Source: Terriglobales bacterium (lineage in GTDB: Bacteria; Acidobacteriota; Terriglobia; Terriglobales; Acidobacteriaceae). Taken from it: a DNA stretch of 37,592 nt. Shown here one piece after another: positions 9,048-17,981 of this stretch. The position numbers and the translations under genes are program-made. The first letter of the stretch is position 1. Every line of letters starts with the position of its first letter. Location: NCBI GenBank assembly GCA_025936825.1, contig JAICSO010000035.1, positions 1 to 37,592 of the forward strand. The letters are read 5' to 3'. The notes under the pieces are model-generated. The model was not told where the DNA came from. It searched no databases and worked only from the letters and a program-made list of their open reading frames with translations.

Positions 9048-9935
9048 TTATGCGAAAGCCTGGTTCACGTTGTTGATGGCCTCGTCGATTTCGGCGGTGC
9101 TCTTGTAGCCCACGGTGACGCAGTCAACGCCGGCATTTCGGAATGCAAAGCGCATCGCTTTCTGGCGATCTTCGCGATTGAAGATGCCTTCCCCGATCAA
9201 CTTCATCGAGATCACGCCCATTCCTTCCTTGCGAACTTCTTTGACGTGACTGACGACTTCGGGCACATTGCCTAACCCCTCGGTGGCGTAATCCTCGGCA
9301 TCCATGCGGGTACCTTTGTGATTCACACGGATCATCGCGATGTCGAGCCACTTATTGCCTGGAACCTTTCGGAGTGCGGGCAGGCCGTGGACGGAAGCGC
9401 CGCGACTCACGATGACTTTCTTCGATTCGGCTTCCTGGATCGCGTCTTGCCAACGAGCTGTGTCGGTTGGCCACGTGCCGGTATGCTGCCAATGAAGCAG
9501 CATGATGTCGAAGTACTCGGTGTTTGCGAGCTTACGCAGCTCGTCGAACTTCTCCTGCGGATTTACGCCTTCATGAAATGTGGTCACCTTGGACATGAGT
9601 TGATAACTATCGCGGGGAATGCCTTTGAGCGCGACACCGAGCATGCGGTGCATGTCGCCGTAGGATTCGGCCGTCTCGAAGAAGCGGATTCCGTGGTCAT
9701 AAGCGTAGCGTACAAGGCGCGTGAAGCCGTCTTGGCCCAGAGAGCGCTGCACCGCACCGCTGATGCTGCCGGTGCCAAACGCAAGGCGAGTTACCTTCAC
9801 TCCGGAGCGGCCGAGCGTCACATAGTCGGTCGCGGCAGTCTTGGTTTCCGCAATGAGTGGGAAGGTGCCGGTTAGGGCGAGGGTTCCGGCGGTCAGCCCG
9901 GTTTTCAGGAAATCACGGCGGGTGAAGTTAGACAT
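9048..9935 (-). CDS. Tat-exported aldo/keto reductase family protein
   Basis: A 295-residue protein with a twin-arginine signal (TRRDFLK followed by a hydrophobic stretch) and an aldo/keto reductase barrel beginning at YVTLGRSGVKVTRLAFGTG. Of the usual Asp-Tyr-Lys-His set, Tyr (AESYG), Lys (LMSKVTT) and His (LLHWQH) are present, but the Asp position reads Glu (FFETAESYG instead of DTA). Export through Tat suggests a folded NADP-bound or cofactor-independent periplasmic protein. The ATG at 9935 follows GGAGG with five bases between; the ATG four codons upstream is less likely. Substrate unknown. Confidence 0.9.
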   Translation of the reverse strand: MSNFTRRDFLKTGLTAGTLALTGTFPLIAETKTAATDYVTLGRSGVKVTRLAFGTGSISGAVQRSLGQDGFTRLVRYAYDHGIRFFETAESYGDMHRMLGVALKGIPRDSYQLMSKVTTFHEGVNPQEKFDELRKLANTEYFDIMLLHWQHTGTWPTDTARWQDAIQEAESKKVIVSRGASVHGLPALRKVPGNKWLDIAMIRVNHKGTRMDAEDYATEGLGNVPEVVSHVKEVRKEGMGVISMKLIGEGIFNREDRQKAMRFAFRNAGVDCVTVGYKSTAEIDEAINNVNQAFA

Positions 9936-9993
9936 GCGGTCCTCCACGAAGCCCCAATTCGCGCAATGTTATCAGAAGTTGTGAGCAGATGGC

Positions 9994-11088
9994 TCAGGAA
10001 GATCGTTGAATTGACATAAGAGTTAAATCGTCGAGCAGAGGGCCATGCGAGAACGTGCGCAGGTCCTGCAAAGACGCCTCTATCACGTCCGCGGGAGGGC
10101 GTCCGAACTGCTGACGCACCAAGGCAGTGACGCGGTCGGCGCCATACTCGTCATCTGCGCTCCGGGCCTCGGTCAAGCCATCGGTGTAAAGGAAAAGCAT
10201 GTCGCCCGGATCCAGGTGCAGCCGGGTAGTGGCAAACTCGGCGTCACAAAACATGCCCAGCGGCAGTCCCGTAGATTCGACACGCAGCACGCCTCCATGG
10301 CCGACGACGATAGCGGGCCAATGACCGGCATTGTGAATTTCAACTTCGCCGGTCGGTTTGGCGTGCCCGCAAATCAAAGTGGCATAGTGCCCTGCCAGCG
10401 CGCTCTCGCAGAACACGCGATTTGCCCCGGCGACGATCTGCCCAAGCGGCAGCGCCATACGAGTGAGAGTGCGAAACAGCGCGTGTAACTGGGCCATGAG
10501 CATCGAGGCCGACACGCCTTTGCCGGAAACATCACCAAGAGCGAAGAAGAGATTACCGTCGGCTTGAATCAGATCGCAGTAATCTCCACTGACCGGGCCA
10601 ACCGGAGAGTAATGAAAGGCCGTCCGCCATCCTTCGGTATGAAGTCCCACTTCCGGCAGGAGGTTGCGCTGAACCTGTGCGGCAAGATCGAGGTCTAGCT
10701 GGAGAGCATTGCGCTGCGAATTAGTCAGGTGGTCGAGGCAGTAGCAGATCAGGGGATCGGCAAGGAGGCGGTCCTGCTCGATGCTTAGGTGGCACTCATC
10801 GCAAATGCCGTAAGTGCCCTTCGCCATTCGGTCGAGAGCTGAATCGACTTCATGGAGCAATCGAGCGAGACCGGTTTGCTGAGGCGAAAGCGTAATTGCC
10901 TCTTGCAGACGGCGCTTGCGCTCCTCCAGTTGGTCGTGCAGGAACGCCACTTCGAGGGTTGCCATAACAACGTCCTGCGATATGAGATTGTTGGTTCGAG
11001 CGTGCGGATTCAGGTTAAGCAAACAGCCGTCAGCCGCTAGGAGCTGCTTTTCTCTTATGGTGGTAGCGTGTTGTTCCGCGAGAGCCAT
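9994..11088 (-). CDS. PP2C/SpoIIE phosphatase with DksA-like zinc finger
   Basis: Up to 364 residues. The N-terminal half has a coiled-coil stretch (about 48-90), then a DksA/TraR-like zinc finger with C96-x2-C99 and C117-x2-H120 around RLLADPL. Residues 135-360 form a SpoIIE/RsbU-type PP2C phosphatase with metal-binding motifs SGDYCDL, ALGDVSGKGVSASMLMA and LDDLTLM. Enzymes of this type dephosphorylate anti-sigma-factor antagonists in partner-switching systems. No partner switch genes are in the window. The start is uncertain: the ATG at 11088 has no clear binding site, while ATG 10965 is preceded by AGGA and would drop 41 residues. A PilZ-like gene lies upstream on the same strand. Confidence 0.88.
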   Translation of the reverse strand: MALAEQHATTIREKQLLAADGCLLNLNPHARTNNLISQDVVMATLEVAFLHDQLEERKRRLQEAITLSPQQTGLARLLHEVDSALDRMAKGTYGICDECHLSIEQDRLLADPLICYCLDHLTNSQRNALQLDLDLAAQVQRNLLPEVGLHTEGWRTAFHYSPVGPVSGDYCDLIQADGNLFFALGDVSGKGVSASMLMAQLHALFRTLTRMALPLGQIVAGANRVFCESALAGHYATLICGHAKPTGEVEIHNAGHWPAIVVGHGGVLRVESTGLPLGMFCDAEFATTRLHLDPGDMLFLYTDGLTEARSADDEYGADRVTALVRQQFGRPPADVIEASLQDLRTFSHGPLLDDLTLMSIQRSS

Positions 11089-11277
11089 TCAGGTCATTCA
11101 TACGCGAGCGGAATCAAGGTTCAGGCGAGGCATATGAATGAGAAAGCCGAGCGCGGCGTCGTGCTAACTATGCTCGTGCAAACGATGACTGCGGACGTGG
11201 ACGGATTCTGCGGGTTCACCCGGTTGAAACCTGCAGCAGGAAGCAATCGCAGTGCGTGGAGATTCGGAGATCGACAA

Positions 11278-11982
11278 TCAGGCGTGGGCGGCAGAATTGC
11301 GCTGGGACTTCTGTGCGCGGAGCCATTCCATCAATTGTTGCCTGGCCGAGGATGGCATATCGAGAAAGCGAAGCCCGCCGGAGCCTTGGTAGTCCTGCCA
11401 AACTACTTCTGCCAGACAACGAATTCGATTGAAGTTTCCAGGTAACGCGAACTCAAGATTAAGCCCGTTCGTAGTTGGAAGATCACCACGTTCAAAGCGA
11501 ATGGCGGCGCCGAATTCATTCACGTCCGCCAACAATACTTGACTCACCGATAGCCGCGCGTGGCGCGCGCTGATCCGCGCCGGCACCATCGCCGCAATGC
11601 GCTTGGTGCCGCGGCGCCGCTCGCGGCCCATCAGATTGCGAACTGCACGCAAGCCCTGGCGTACACGTTCCGACGAGAGCGGTTTATATAGAACAATCTG
11701 AGACCCGGTCTTAAACATGGCCGGCATCGCAATCTTGTGCTCGGCCAGCACAATGCGCACAGACTTGCTGCACGTGGTGTAGCCATGAATCTCCAGCAAC
11801 GCCGCTTGCGCTTCCTCGAAATCGTCATCAAGAACAAGCGCATCGAATCGAGTTTCAAGGGCGCGCGCAAGGAAGTTGTCGTAGTCCGCGCAATGCTCCA
11901 GTTCGACTTCAAGGTCCTTGAAGCCGCGAGCGATCATCCGTACCGTGCTTTCATTGCGGCTAAGAATCAGACTGCGGAGCAT
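11278..11982 (-). CDS. Receiver-like plus PilZ domain protein
   Basis: A 234-residue protein. Residues 1-115 look like a degenerate response-regulator receiver (LRSLILSRNESTVRMI, then FDALVLDDDFEEAQ, and VLYKPLSSERV where the conserved Lys would be). Residues about 120-225 resemble a PilZ cyclic-di-GMP-binding domain, with a basic RRRGTKR start and DVNEFGAAIRF in place of the usual D/NxSxxG; the Asn for Ser change makes ligand binding uncertain. The start at 11982 is chosen because the longer frame (from 12039) adds 19 residues unlike the family. It could respond to cyclic di-GMP made by the GGDEF protein. Confidence 0.75.
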   Translation of the reverse strand: MLRSLILSRNESTVRMIARGFKDLEVELEHCADYDNFLARALETRFDALVLDDDFEEAQAALLEIHGYTTCSKSVRIVLAEHKIAMPAMFKTGSQIVLYKPLSSERVRQGLRAVRNLMGRERRRGTKRIAAMVPARISARHARLSVSQVLLADVNEFGAAIRFERGDLPTTNGLNLEFALPGNFNRIRCLAEVVWQDYQGSGGLRFLDMPSSARQQLMEWLRAQKSQRNSAAHA

Positions 11983-12267
11983 ATCCACCGATGCTAGGTG
12001 CGCCGTTGATGACCGGCAAGTTACTGAAGTGACTCGCAACGGGTGCCGGACGCCCCCTTCGAAAAGCAGTAGTCTCCCTCACTCGGCCAATTCCTGAATC
12101 CGGCGAAGTCAAGCGAAAATTCGACTTTGAGGCTTGCTCGATCAGAATTGATGGAGTATCGTTTGGGCGCCAATAGATTGCTGCGATTCCCAAAAAGCAG
12201 CCAATCGGCGTCCAGGACACGCGCTGGTTCGGTTTTCGATGTCTTCGGACCCAACGGGAGTAACTTT

Positions 12268-12762
12268 ATGGCTTTCTGCGCAAATTGTGGAGCATCGGTA
12301 GCAGAGGGAGCAGGCTTCTGTGCAGGTTGCGGCAAGGCAGTAGGTCCGGCGGCCGGAGCCGTCGCGGGTGCGTCCGGGCAAGCTGCCGCACCAGCGCCTG
12401 CGGTCGCGACGGGAATGACATCGAATGTTGCGGGAGCCCTCGCCTATATCGTGGGCTTTATCACCGGCATCATTTTCCTATTGCTCGAGCAATACAAGAA
12501 TGATCGCTTTGTGCGGTTCCATGCCATGCAGTCGATCTTCTATAGCGTGGCTTGTATTGCATTCAGCATTGCCTGGGGGATCGTCTGGGGCATTCTATTC
12601 GCCACCAGTACGTCGCTTGGGTTGTTGCTCGTTCCCATTCGTGCGGTCATATCGCTCGCGATGTTCGGTTATTGGCTTTATCTGATGTATCAGGCCTACA
12701 GCAACCGCGAGTATCGCATCCCGTTTCTGGGTGATTTAGCGGCGAAGCAGGTAGGACAGTAA
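12268..12762 (+). CDS. Zinc-ribbon DUF4870-like membrane protein
   Basis: A 164-residue protein. It opens with a zinc ribbon (C4-x2-C7 ... C18-x2-C21), has an Ala/Gly/Pro linker, and then a membrane part that resembles DUF4870/TM2-like proteins: NVAGALAYIVGFITGIIFLL, KNDRFVRFHAMQSIF and a final YWLYLMYQAYSNREYRIPFLGDLA. Three or four membrane segments are likely. The function is unknown. GGGAG seven bases before the ATG fixes the start. A hairpin terminator follows at 12778-12812. Confidence 0.85.
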   Translation: MAFCANCGASVAEGAGFCAGCGKAVGPAAGAVAGASGQAAAPAPAVATGMTSNVAGALAYIVGFITGIIFLLLEQYKNDRFVRFHAMQSIFYSVACIAFSIAWGIVWGILFATSTSLGLLLVPIRAVISLAMFGYWLYLMYQAYSNREYRIPFLGDLAAKQVGQ

Positions 12763-12777
12763 GTTCTGAACGGCGAT

Positions 12778-12812
12778 AAACGCCAGAAGGCCGCTAGATG
12801 CCTCTGGCGTTT
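12778..12812 (+). terminator. Probable intrinsic terminator
   Basis: AAACGCCAGA (12778-12787) pairs perfectly with TCTGGCGTTT (12803-12812). The stem closes in an A/T-flanked hairpin 15 bases after the stop codon of the zinc-ribbon membrane protein. Confidence 0.7.
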
Positions 12813-12979
12813 GAATTGCTTGGAAAATGGGGCGGAAATCCTCGCCTTCTGCTCACGAACTTCACTCGAAACGACTGTGCAGCAATGACTTATAACAGCT
12901 CTCGAAATTTCGCAAAAAGTTCAATGAAAATCTTGCAGGTACCCCACCGCAAGTCGTACCATTCGCATCTGAGGGGTTT

Positions 12980-13633
12980 GTGGTGCGTCTCATCGTCATA
13001 GCCGCGCTGTGCGCCACCATTGTTGACGTCCTGTGGTTCCTAATCTTTGCGCGATATAACCGTCGCAAGGGCGCCTTGGTGCTACGCTGGGTAGAAGCCG
13101 CGTGCTCCTCTCGCGGTCGCCTCCTGCAGACTCAGTGGCTCGGCCGCAGTTGCCTCCAGGCTCAGTTAAGTTTTGCCTCCCACTGGTTTGAAAATGCGAG
13201 GGTTACAGTGCGATTGCTGCCCCGCCCCTTACTGGTGCAGTGGCTCGTTTGCCTGTGGAAGCGACAGCGCGAGACGGTTACCTTCGAAGCCGATTTAGAC
13301 GATTCACCTGGATTCAACCTGGAAATTTCGCGTCACCGCTGGCTAACTCAGAAGCCGAAGGAGATTTCCGAGCGCACTCGGAATTGGACCATCTCCCGCC
13401 CAGGACCCGTGGTGCTCACCACGCGTACCGAATGGGCGGATGAACTCACGCCCTTGGTCAATACCTTGATGACCAGCCGTGGGCACAACCTGCTCACAGT
13501 TCGGTTCCGGCGAGAGTCTCCGAATCTCACCGCGACGATTCCGCTGGATGCGTTGTCCGGTGAGGAAACCACGGCCTCGTTCCTCAGTGTGCTCCGGGAT
13601 TTGGCAGCGGGATCGTCTGCCTCAAGGCACTAA
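12980..13633 (+). CDS. Unrecognised protein with N-terminal membrane anchor
   Basis: About 217 residues starting with a single hydrophobic helix (VRLIVIAALCATIVDVLWFL), followed by a soluble mixed alpha/beta region with many Arg and Trp residues. No motif identifies it. GAGGGG at 12971-12976 supports a GTG start at 12980 or, with better spacing, the next GTG at 12983. It converges with the response-regulator gene, with only 22 bases between the stops. Confidence 0.6.
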   Translation: MVRLIVIAALCATIVDVLWFLIFARYNRRKGALVLRWVEAACSSRGRLLQTQWLGRSCLQAQLSFASHWFENARVTVRLLPRPLLVQWLVCLWKRQRETVTFEADLDDSPGFNLEISRHRWLTQKPKEISERTRNWTISRPGPVVLTTRTEWADELTPLVNTLMTSRGHNLLTVRFRRESPNLTATIPLDALSGEETTASFLSVLRDLAAGSSASRH

Positions 13634-13655
13634 CCTGCAAGCAGGTCCACACTAG

Positions 13656-14414
13656 CTACTCTGCGTTGGTCTCAAACCTATAGCCCACGCCGCGCACCGT
13701 GAGCAGGTGCTTGGGACGTGCAGGATTCTCCTCGAGGTAACGGCGCAGGCGGACGATAAAGTTGTCGATGGCACGGGTATCGGTGTCTTCCCGTAGCCCC
13801 CAAACCTCTTCCAGAATCGACTTGCGCGAGACCACTCGCCCGCGGTTGCGAACCAGGTGACGCAGCAGTTCAGACTCCATCAGCGTGAGATGAGTTGTGC
13901 TCTCACCGGTACGCAGCTCCAAGTTGCCGAAGTCAATAGTGCGTCCCGCAAAGGAGAACATTCCGAATTCGTTTTCCGCCGAGGTGGCCTGCTCAGCCGC
14001 TACGGGCGTAGTTTCGGCGTGAGCGACCCCGGCCTGGCGCATCCATTGACCGCGGCGCAGCAAGCCCTGCAGGCGCGCCAACAGAATGGGAAGTTCGAAG
14101 GGCTTCGCCAAATAATCGTCGGCGCCGGACGCAAAGCCCTTGAGAACGTCTTCCGGGTGTCCGCGTGCTGTCAAGATCAAAATCGGAATGAAGTTCTTAG
14201 CCGCGCGAAGTTCGGCAGCCACTGCGAACCCATTTTTCCCGGGCAACATGACGTCGAGAATCATCGCGTCAAACAGTTCTTTCCGCTGCAGCAAAACATC
14301 AGTGGCACTCTCGCCGTCGGAAGCCACCTGCACGGAGTGTCCTTCCGCTTGAATGTTGAACCGCAAGCCGTCGGCCAGATGAGCTTCATCTTCGACGATC
14401 AGGACGCGGCTCAT
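13656..14414 (-). CDS. OmpR-type response regulator
   Basis: A 252-residue DNA-binding regulator. The receiver has acidic residues E8/D9, the phosphorylation site D54 (MILDVMLPGKNGF), and Lys in DYLAKPFEL. A linker of about 35 residues leads to an OmpR/PhoB winged helix ending in TVRGVGYRFE. It partners the sensor kinase encoded directly upstream: the two genes overlap by four bases (ATGA at 14411-14414), which indicates coupled translation. The regulated genes are not evident, and the desaturase gene upstream of the pair may or may not belong to the regulon. Confidence 0.95.
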   Translation of the reverse strand: MSRVLIVEDEAHLADGLRFNIQAEGHSVQVASDGESATDVLLQRKELFDAMILDVMLPGKNGFAVAAELRAAKNFIPILILTARGHPEDVLKGFASGADDYLAKPFELPILLARLQGLLRRGQWMRQAGVAHAETTPVAAEQATSAENEFGMFSFAGRTIDFGNLELRTGESTTHLTLMESELLRHLVRNRGRVVSRKSILEEVWGLREDTDTRAIDNFIVRLRRYLEENPARPKHLLTVRGVGYRFETNAE

Positions 14415-15307
14415 GAAGCTCTCCGTGGCAATTCGAGCGTTACCTTTGTGCCTCGGCCTTCGCCAGCGCTCTCCGCAAACACCTTACCTCCATGGCGCTT
14501 CGCGATGGTTCGCACCAGGAAGAGCCCGAGTCCAGTTCCTCGGACTTGCGGAAGCGCTCGTCCCGGCACGCGATAGAAGCGCTTAAAAATGCTTTTTAGC
14601 TCGCCCGCCGGAATCCCAACGCCGCGATCCTGCACCGTTAATGTGAGCTGGCGCGAATCAGCAGAACTGAGTCGCACTGACACGTCAACCGTGTTGCCTG
14701 AGTATTTCACCGCATTATCGAGAATATTCGAGACCGCCGTTTGAAGTTCTTCAGGATCACCTGAAATGCTGGAGCCTTGGCCATTCAGCGTCGATTCAAA
14801 GCGCAGCGCCTCAGGCTGCAGGCGATAACTTGTGCGCGTACGCTCGACCGAGTGTTCGACCAGTTGAGCGAAATCCACCGTTGCGTGCTCACGCTTGTGA
14901 GCGCCAGCTCGTCCCGCTTTCAGGACCTGCTCAACCGTATTCATCAGGCGATCGGCATCGTCAAGCATAAGCCTGTAGAACTCACGCCGCTGATGTTCGG
15001 GCACGTCGCGCCGTTCAAGGGTCTGCAGGTACAAGCGAATCGAGGCAATCGGAGTCTTCAGTTCATGAGTGACAGAGTTGATGAAGCTATCGTGCTGCTC
15101 GTTTCGTCGAATTTCTCGGACAAGGAAACTTGTGTTCAGGACGAGGCCGGTCGCAATGGCGCCGAAGAAGAGAACTCCGAGAACAACTTTGACGTCATGT
15201 TCCCAGTTGAGGATGATCCAGCCGAAGCCCACGGCGACGGAGGCAGCGGCCAGCAACACTCCGAGAGTGAGGAAGAAAGCGACTTTTGCGCGCCGGCTGA
15301 TGCGCAT
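14411..15307 (-). CDS. Sensor histidine kinase
   Basis: A 298-residue membrane kinase. Two membrane segments (about 9-30 and 40-63) with almost no periplasmic loop come first, so it may sense membrane or cytoplasmic signals rather than an external ligand. Then comes the phosphoacceptor box with H81 (HELKTP), and the ATPase boxes NILDNAVKYS, DRGVGIP and GTGLGLFLV. There is no clear HAMP domain. It overlaps the response-regulator gene by four bases. The signal is unknown. Confidence 0.94.
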   Translation of the reverse strand: MRISRRAKVAFFLTLGVLLAAASVAVGFGWIILNWEHDVKVVLGVLFFGAIATGLVLNTSFLVREIRRNEQHDSFINSVTHELKTPIASIRLYLQTLERRDVPEHQRREFYRLMLDDADRLMNTVEQVLKAGRAGAHKREHATVDFAQLVEHSVERTRTSYRLQPEALRFESTLNGQGSSISGDPEELQTAVSNILDNAVKYSGNTVDVSVRLSSADSRQLTLTVQDRGVGIPAGELKSIFKRFYRVPGRALPQVRGTGLGLFLVRTIAKRHGGKVFAESAGEGRGTKVTLELPRRAS

Positions 15308-15440
15308 TCAAGAATTGTAGCGCGGCACGGAAAAGTTAAGCGCAGAGAACGCCGACAACGCCCAGGGAACTGGAAGAATGTGTTACCTGTGGAAGCAGAT
15401 CAGGTGTTCGAACTAGCAATTGGAAACTTGAGACTCCCGA

Positions 15441-16337
15441 CTAAACCGACACCGGTTCCGGTTCTGCAGGGACCAGCTTTTCTCGCTCGTGCTCGTTCAA
15501 CTCAGAGAGCTTCACGCGATAGACGTGTCGAGCCAGGCCAAGCTTCTTTAGCGCCCAGATGCCGTACCAGTTCAGATCGAACTCGTACCACTTCAATCCG
15601 TGGCGAGCAGAGACGGGATGCGCATGGTGATTGTTGTGCCAGCCCTCGCCAAACGTGAAGATCGCCACCCACCAGCTATTGGTGGAGAGATCGCGCGTCA
15701 CAAAGCGGCGCGTTCCCCAACTGTGAGTTGCCGAGTTAACCAGCCAAGTCGCGTGCAGGCCGATCACAGTACGGAAGAAGAGTCCCCACATCAGGAACGG
15801 CAGTCCGCCGATCGCGAGCAGCGCGAGACCGACCATGATCACCGGAACGTAGTGGTACTTGGTCATCCAAAGATGGAATTTGGATTTTGCGAGATCCGGA
15901 ACGTAGCGGCAGAGGGTCTGGGTGTCCTGGTGAAGGCTCTTGCCCATGAGGATCCATCCCATGTGCGCCCACCATTTCCCGTCGATCGGCGAATGCGGGT
16001 CGCCTTCTTTGTCGGAGAACTGATGATGAATGCGGTGTGTCGCCACCCAGAAAATTGGACCGCCCTCAAGCGCGAGGGCTCCGCAGGTCGTCAGAAAATA
16101 CTCTACCCATTTCGGAGTCTTGTATCCGCGATGCGTGAGCAGCCGGTGATAGCCCATGCCAATTCCGAGGCTACCCGAAACCCACCAAAGGAATGCGGAT
16201 ACCCAAAATGCTTTCCAGGTAAAAAAGAAGAGTGCCGCAATTGCGCCCACATGGAACGCGAACATGAATCCTGCTGTGACCCAATTGATCTGGTCGTCCT
16301 GACGAGAGCGTTCCAGCGCTTCAATCTCAAGGTTCAT
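15441..16337 (-). CDS. Membrane fatty acid (acyl-CoA/acyl-lipid) desaturase
   Basis: About 298 residues. The three histidine boxes that bind the di-iron centre are complete: HRLLTH, HRIHHQF and HNNHHAH. Three or four hydrophobic stretches cross the membrane. The arrangement fits the delta-9 stearoyl-CoA desaturase-like family, which puts a cis double bond into saturated acyl chains and adjusts membrane fluidity. The ATG at 16337 follows AAAGG; an in-frame TTG at 16355 would add six residues. A 7-7-7 palindrome (16417-16437) lies 80 bases upstream and could be an operator. Confidence 0.95.
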   Translation of the reverse strand: MNLEIEALERSRQDDQINWVTAGFMFAFHVGAIAALFFFTWKAFWVSAFLWWVSGSLGIGMGYHRLLTHRGYKTPKWVEYFLTTCGALALEGGPIFWVATHRIHHQFSDKEGDPHSPIDGKWWAHMGWILMGKSLHQDTQTLCRYVPDLAKSKFHLWMTKYHYVPVIMVGLALLAIGGLPFLMWGLFFRTVIGLHATWLVNSATHSWGTRRFVTRDLSTNSWWVAIFTFGEGWHNNHHAHPVSARHGLKWYEFDLNWYGIWALKKLGLARHVYRVKLSELNEHEREKLVPAEPEPVSV

Positions 16338-16416
16338 CCCACGAGCCTTTCCCAAAAGTACCTGTTTTAAACTAGCAGGGGGATCAGAGCTGGTGGGTAA
16401 TAGTTCTGTAACAGGG

Positions 16417-16437
16417 ACGTTCGCGCATTACGAACGT
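16417..16437. promoter_or_regulatory. Candidate operator palindrome upstream of the desaturase
   Basis: ACGTTCG and CGAACGT are perfect complements separated by 7 bases. A further GTACGTTCG half-site lies at about 16467-16475. The position 80-100 bases before the desaturase start is suitable for a regulator site, but the protein is unknown. Confidence 0.35.
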
Positions 16438-16838
16438 AAGCACGGGGCAAGCAGAGTTCGTTCAGTACGTTCGCCACGAGGGGATAACTAGATCCCGTGC
16501 TCGTGCGTGTTCGCAGGAGGATGCGGCCAGTCGCGCAGAAGATCGTCTGCGAGGCGAATCCAGCGCTCAAACGGTGGTTCCCACAGCTCGATTGGGTGTT
16601 GGGGTGCGTTACTCGGAACCTGCGGAGGTTTTGGGGAGCCGATTTTGATTTTGCGATCCATAAGTCACCTGGGTATTCAAACACTAAGATGAGTTGAGAG
16701 TCTCACGTAGTTGCAGAAAATCGCTAGCGGGTAAATTGCCGATTACTTTAGTACCGCGCCAGGATGGTGGCTGCGAGAATACACGGTTCGGAAAGAACAA
16801 CTTAGAAATGTAAAGCTATTTATCAGAAAGCGAACGAA

Positions 16839-16953
16839 TTCACCGCCGAGTACGCAGAGATCGCAGAGAAGATTTATGTTCACCTCACCGCCTTTGTCGA
16901 CCTGTAATTGAAGCATTGCTTTCCTCCGCGTACTCGGCGATCTCTGCGGTGAA
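16839..16953. repeat. Long inverted repeat of the CGCAGAG type
   Basis: A 30-base arm at 16839-16868 (starting TTCACCGCCGAG) is nearly complementary to 16924-16953, with 55 bases between. The arms use the same GCCGAG/GCAGAG units as the element at 3811-3912. Confidence 0.75.
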
Positions 16954-17003
16954 ACGGTTTTGGTTTTCATTTTTGCGCTCGTTTGCCAGACAAGCCGGAT
17001 CGC

Positions 17004-17942
17004 TCAGCGGGCCTTCGCGCGCGGATGATGTTTCTGGTACACGCTCTTCAAACGATCCAGGGCAACGTGCGTGTATACCTGCGTAGTGGAAATATCAGCG
17101 TGTCCTAGTAGCGTCTGCACAGTGCGCAGGTCAGCGCCATTTTCCACCATGTGCGTGGCGCAACTGTGGCGCAGCATATGCGGGCTGGCGTGACGTCCGG
17201 CTTGTGTGGAAGCTGCATTCACCATCTGCCAGACGCGCTGACGTGTGATCTTTTTTGCGGCCTGGGCAATGAAAAGGTATGGGGATGTCTTCCCTGCTGC
17301 CAAGATCGGCCGAGAATCGCGCAAGTAGGCAGTAAGGGAATCCTGCGCCGAGCGGCCTAAGGGGACAATGCGCTCTTTGTCTCCTTTGCCGCGAACGAGA
17401 ACGTAGCCCATTTCGAGTTTCACATCTTCCATTCGCAGCGAGATGACTTCTGAAACTCTGAGTGCACCCGCGTAGAAAACCTCGAACATGGCGCGATTGC
17501 GGAGCGCCAGGGCATCGGCATGTTTTGAGTTCGGACGAGCGAGGGAACCCGCTGCGCCATTACTCGGTTCCAGCATCTGCTCGACCTCTTCTCTACCCAG
17601 AGATTTGGGCAGAACCTTCCACTGTTTTGGGAGTGGAATATTCAGAGTCGGATCCCGGTCAACCCGCTTATCGAGCAGCAGGTACCTGTAGAGATGCCGT
17701 AGCGCCGAAAGCTTGCGCGCGACAGAGCGCCCGTCCACTGAATTGGAAAAGAGTTGCTGAATGAAGGCACGCACGTCGTCACGGCGAGCGTTCAGCAATG
17801 TTCGTTTTTGCTTTTCCAGGAAATCAGCGAACTGACTAATGTCGCGCGTATATGCGGAGACCGTCAGTAAAGCCAGCCCCTTCTCAATCTTCAGGTAATC
17901 GATGAAAGAAGAGACCACTCGAGCATTGGCGTCGGAAGCCAC
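17004..17942 (-). CDS. xerD: Tyrosine recombinase XerD
   Basis: A 312-residue site-specific recombinase that resolves chromosome dimers at dif with XerC. The N-terminal SAM-like domain covers about residues 10-95 and the catalytic domain follows. Catalytic residues are visible: Arg in ALRVSEVISL, Lys in GKGDKER, HMLRHSCATH, and LLGHADISTTQVYTHV with the Tyr nucleophile. The last motif is of XerD rather than phage-integrase type. The start is GTG at 17942, without a strong binding site. No attachment site or phage gene is nearby, so this looks like the housekeeping enzyme. A DUF72 gene lies 40 bases upstream. Confidence 0.92.
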   Translation of the reverse strand: MASDANARVVSSFIDYLKIEKGLALLTVSAYTRDISQFADFLEKQKRTLLNARRDDVRAFIQQLFSNSVDGRSVARKLSALRHLYRYLLLDKRVDRDPTLNIPLPKQWKVLPKSLGREEVEQMLEPSNGAAGSLARPNSKHADALALRNRAMFEVFYAGALRVSEVISLRMEDVKLEMGYVLVRGKGDKERIVPLGRSAQDSLTAYLRDSRPILAAGKTSPYLFIAQAAKKITRQRVWQMVNAASTQAGRHASPHMLRHSCATHMVENGADLRTVQTLLGHADISTTQVYTHVALDRLKSVYQKHHPRAKAR

Positions 17943-17981
17943 GGAATCAGTATGAGCGATCCCTGAAATCCGGAGAAGTGC

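Larger units (their letters stand above)
16338..17003. other. Gene-free interval upstream of the desaturase gene
   Basis: About 670 bases with no convincing gene. Short open frames on both strands (for example 16497-16697 on +) lack a recognisable product. The stretch holds a palindrome at 16417-16437 and a large inverted repeat at 16839-16953. The remaining sequence, about 16440-16830, I cannot explain. Confidence 0.6.

Noticed and set aside
16497-16697. Short open frame in the gap upstream of the desaturase
   Set aside because: GTG start without a binding site, Arg-rich composition and no family resemblance; overlapping frames on the other strand are equally open.
17004-17942. Integrase marking a genomic island or integron
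   Set aside because: The sequence is XerD-like, no attachment site, tRNA gene or cargo lies nearby, and the neighbours are ordinary chromosomal genes.
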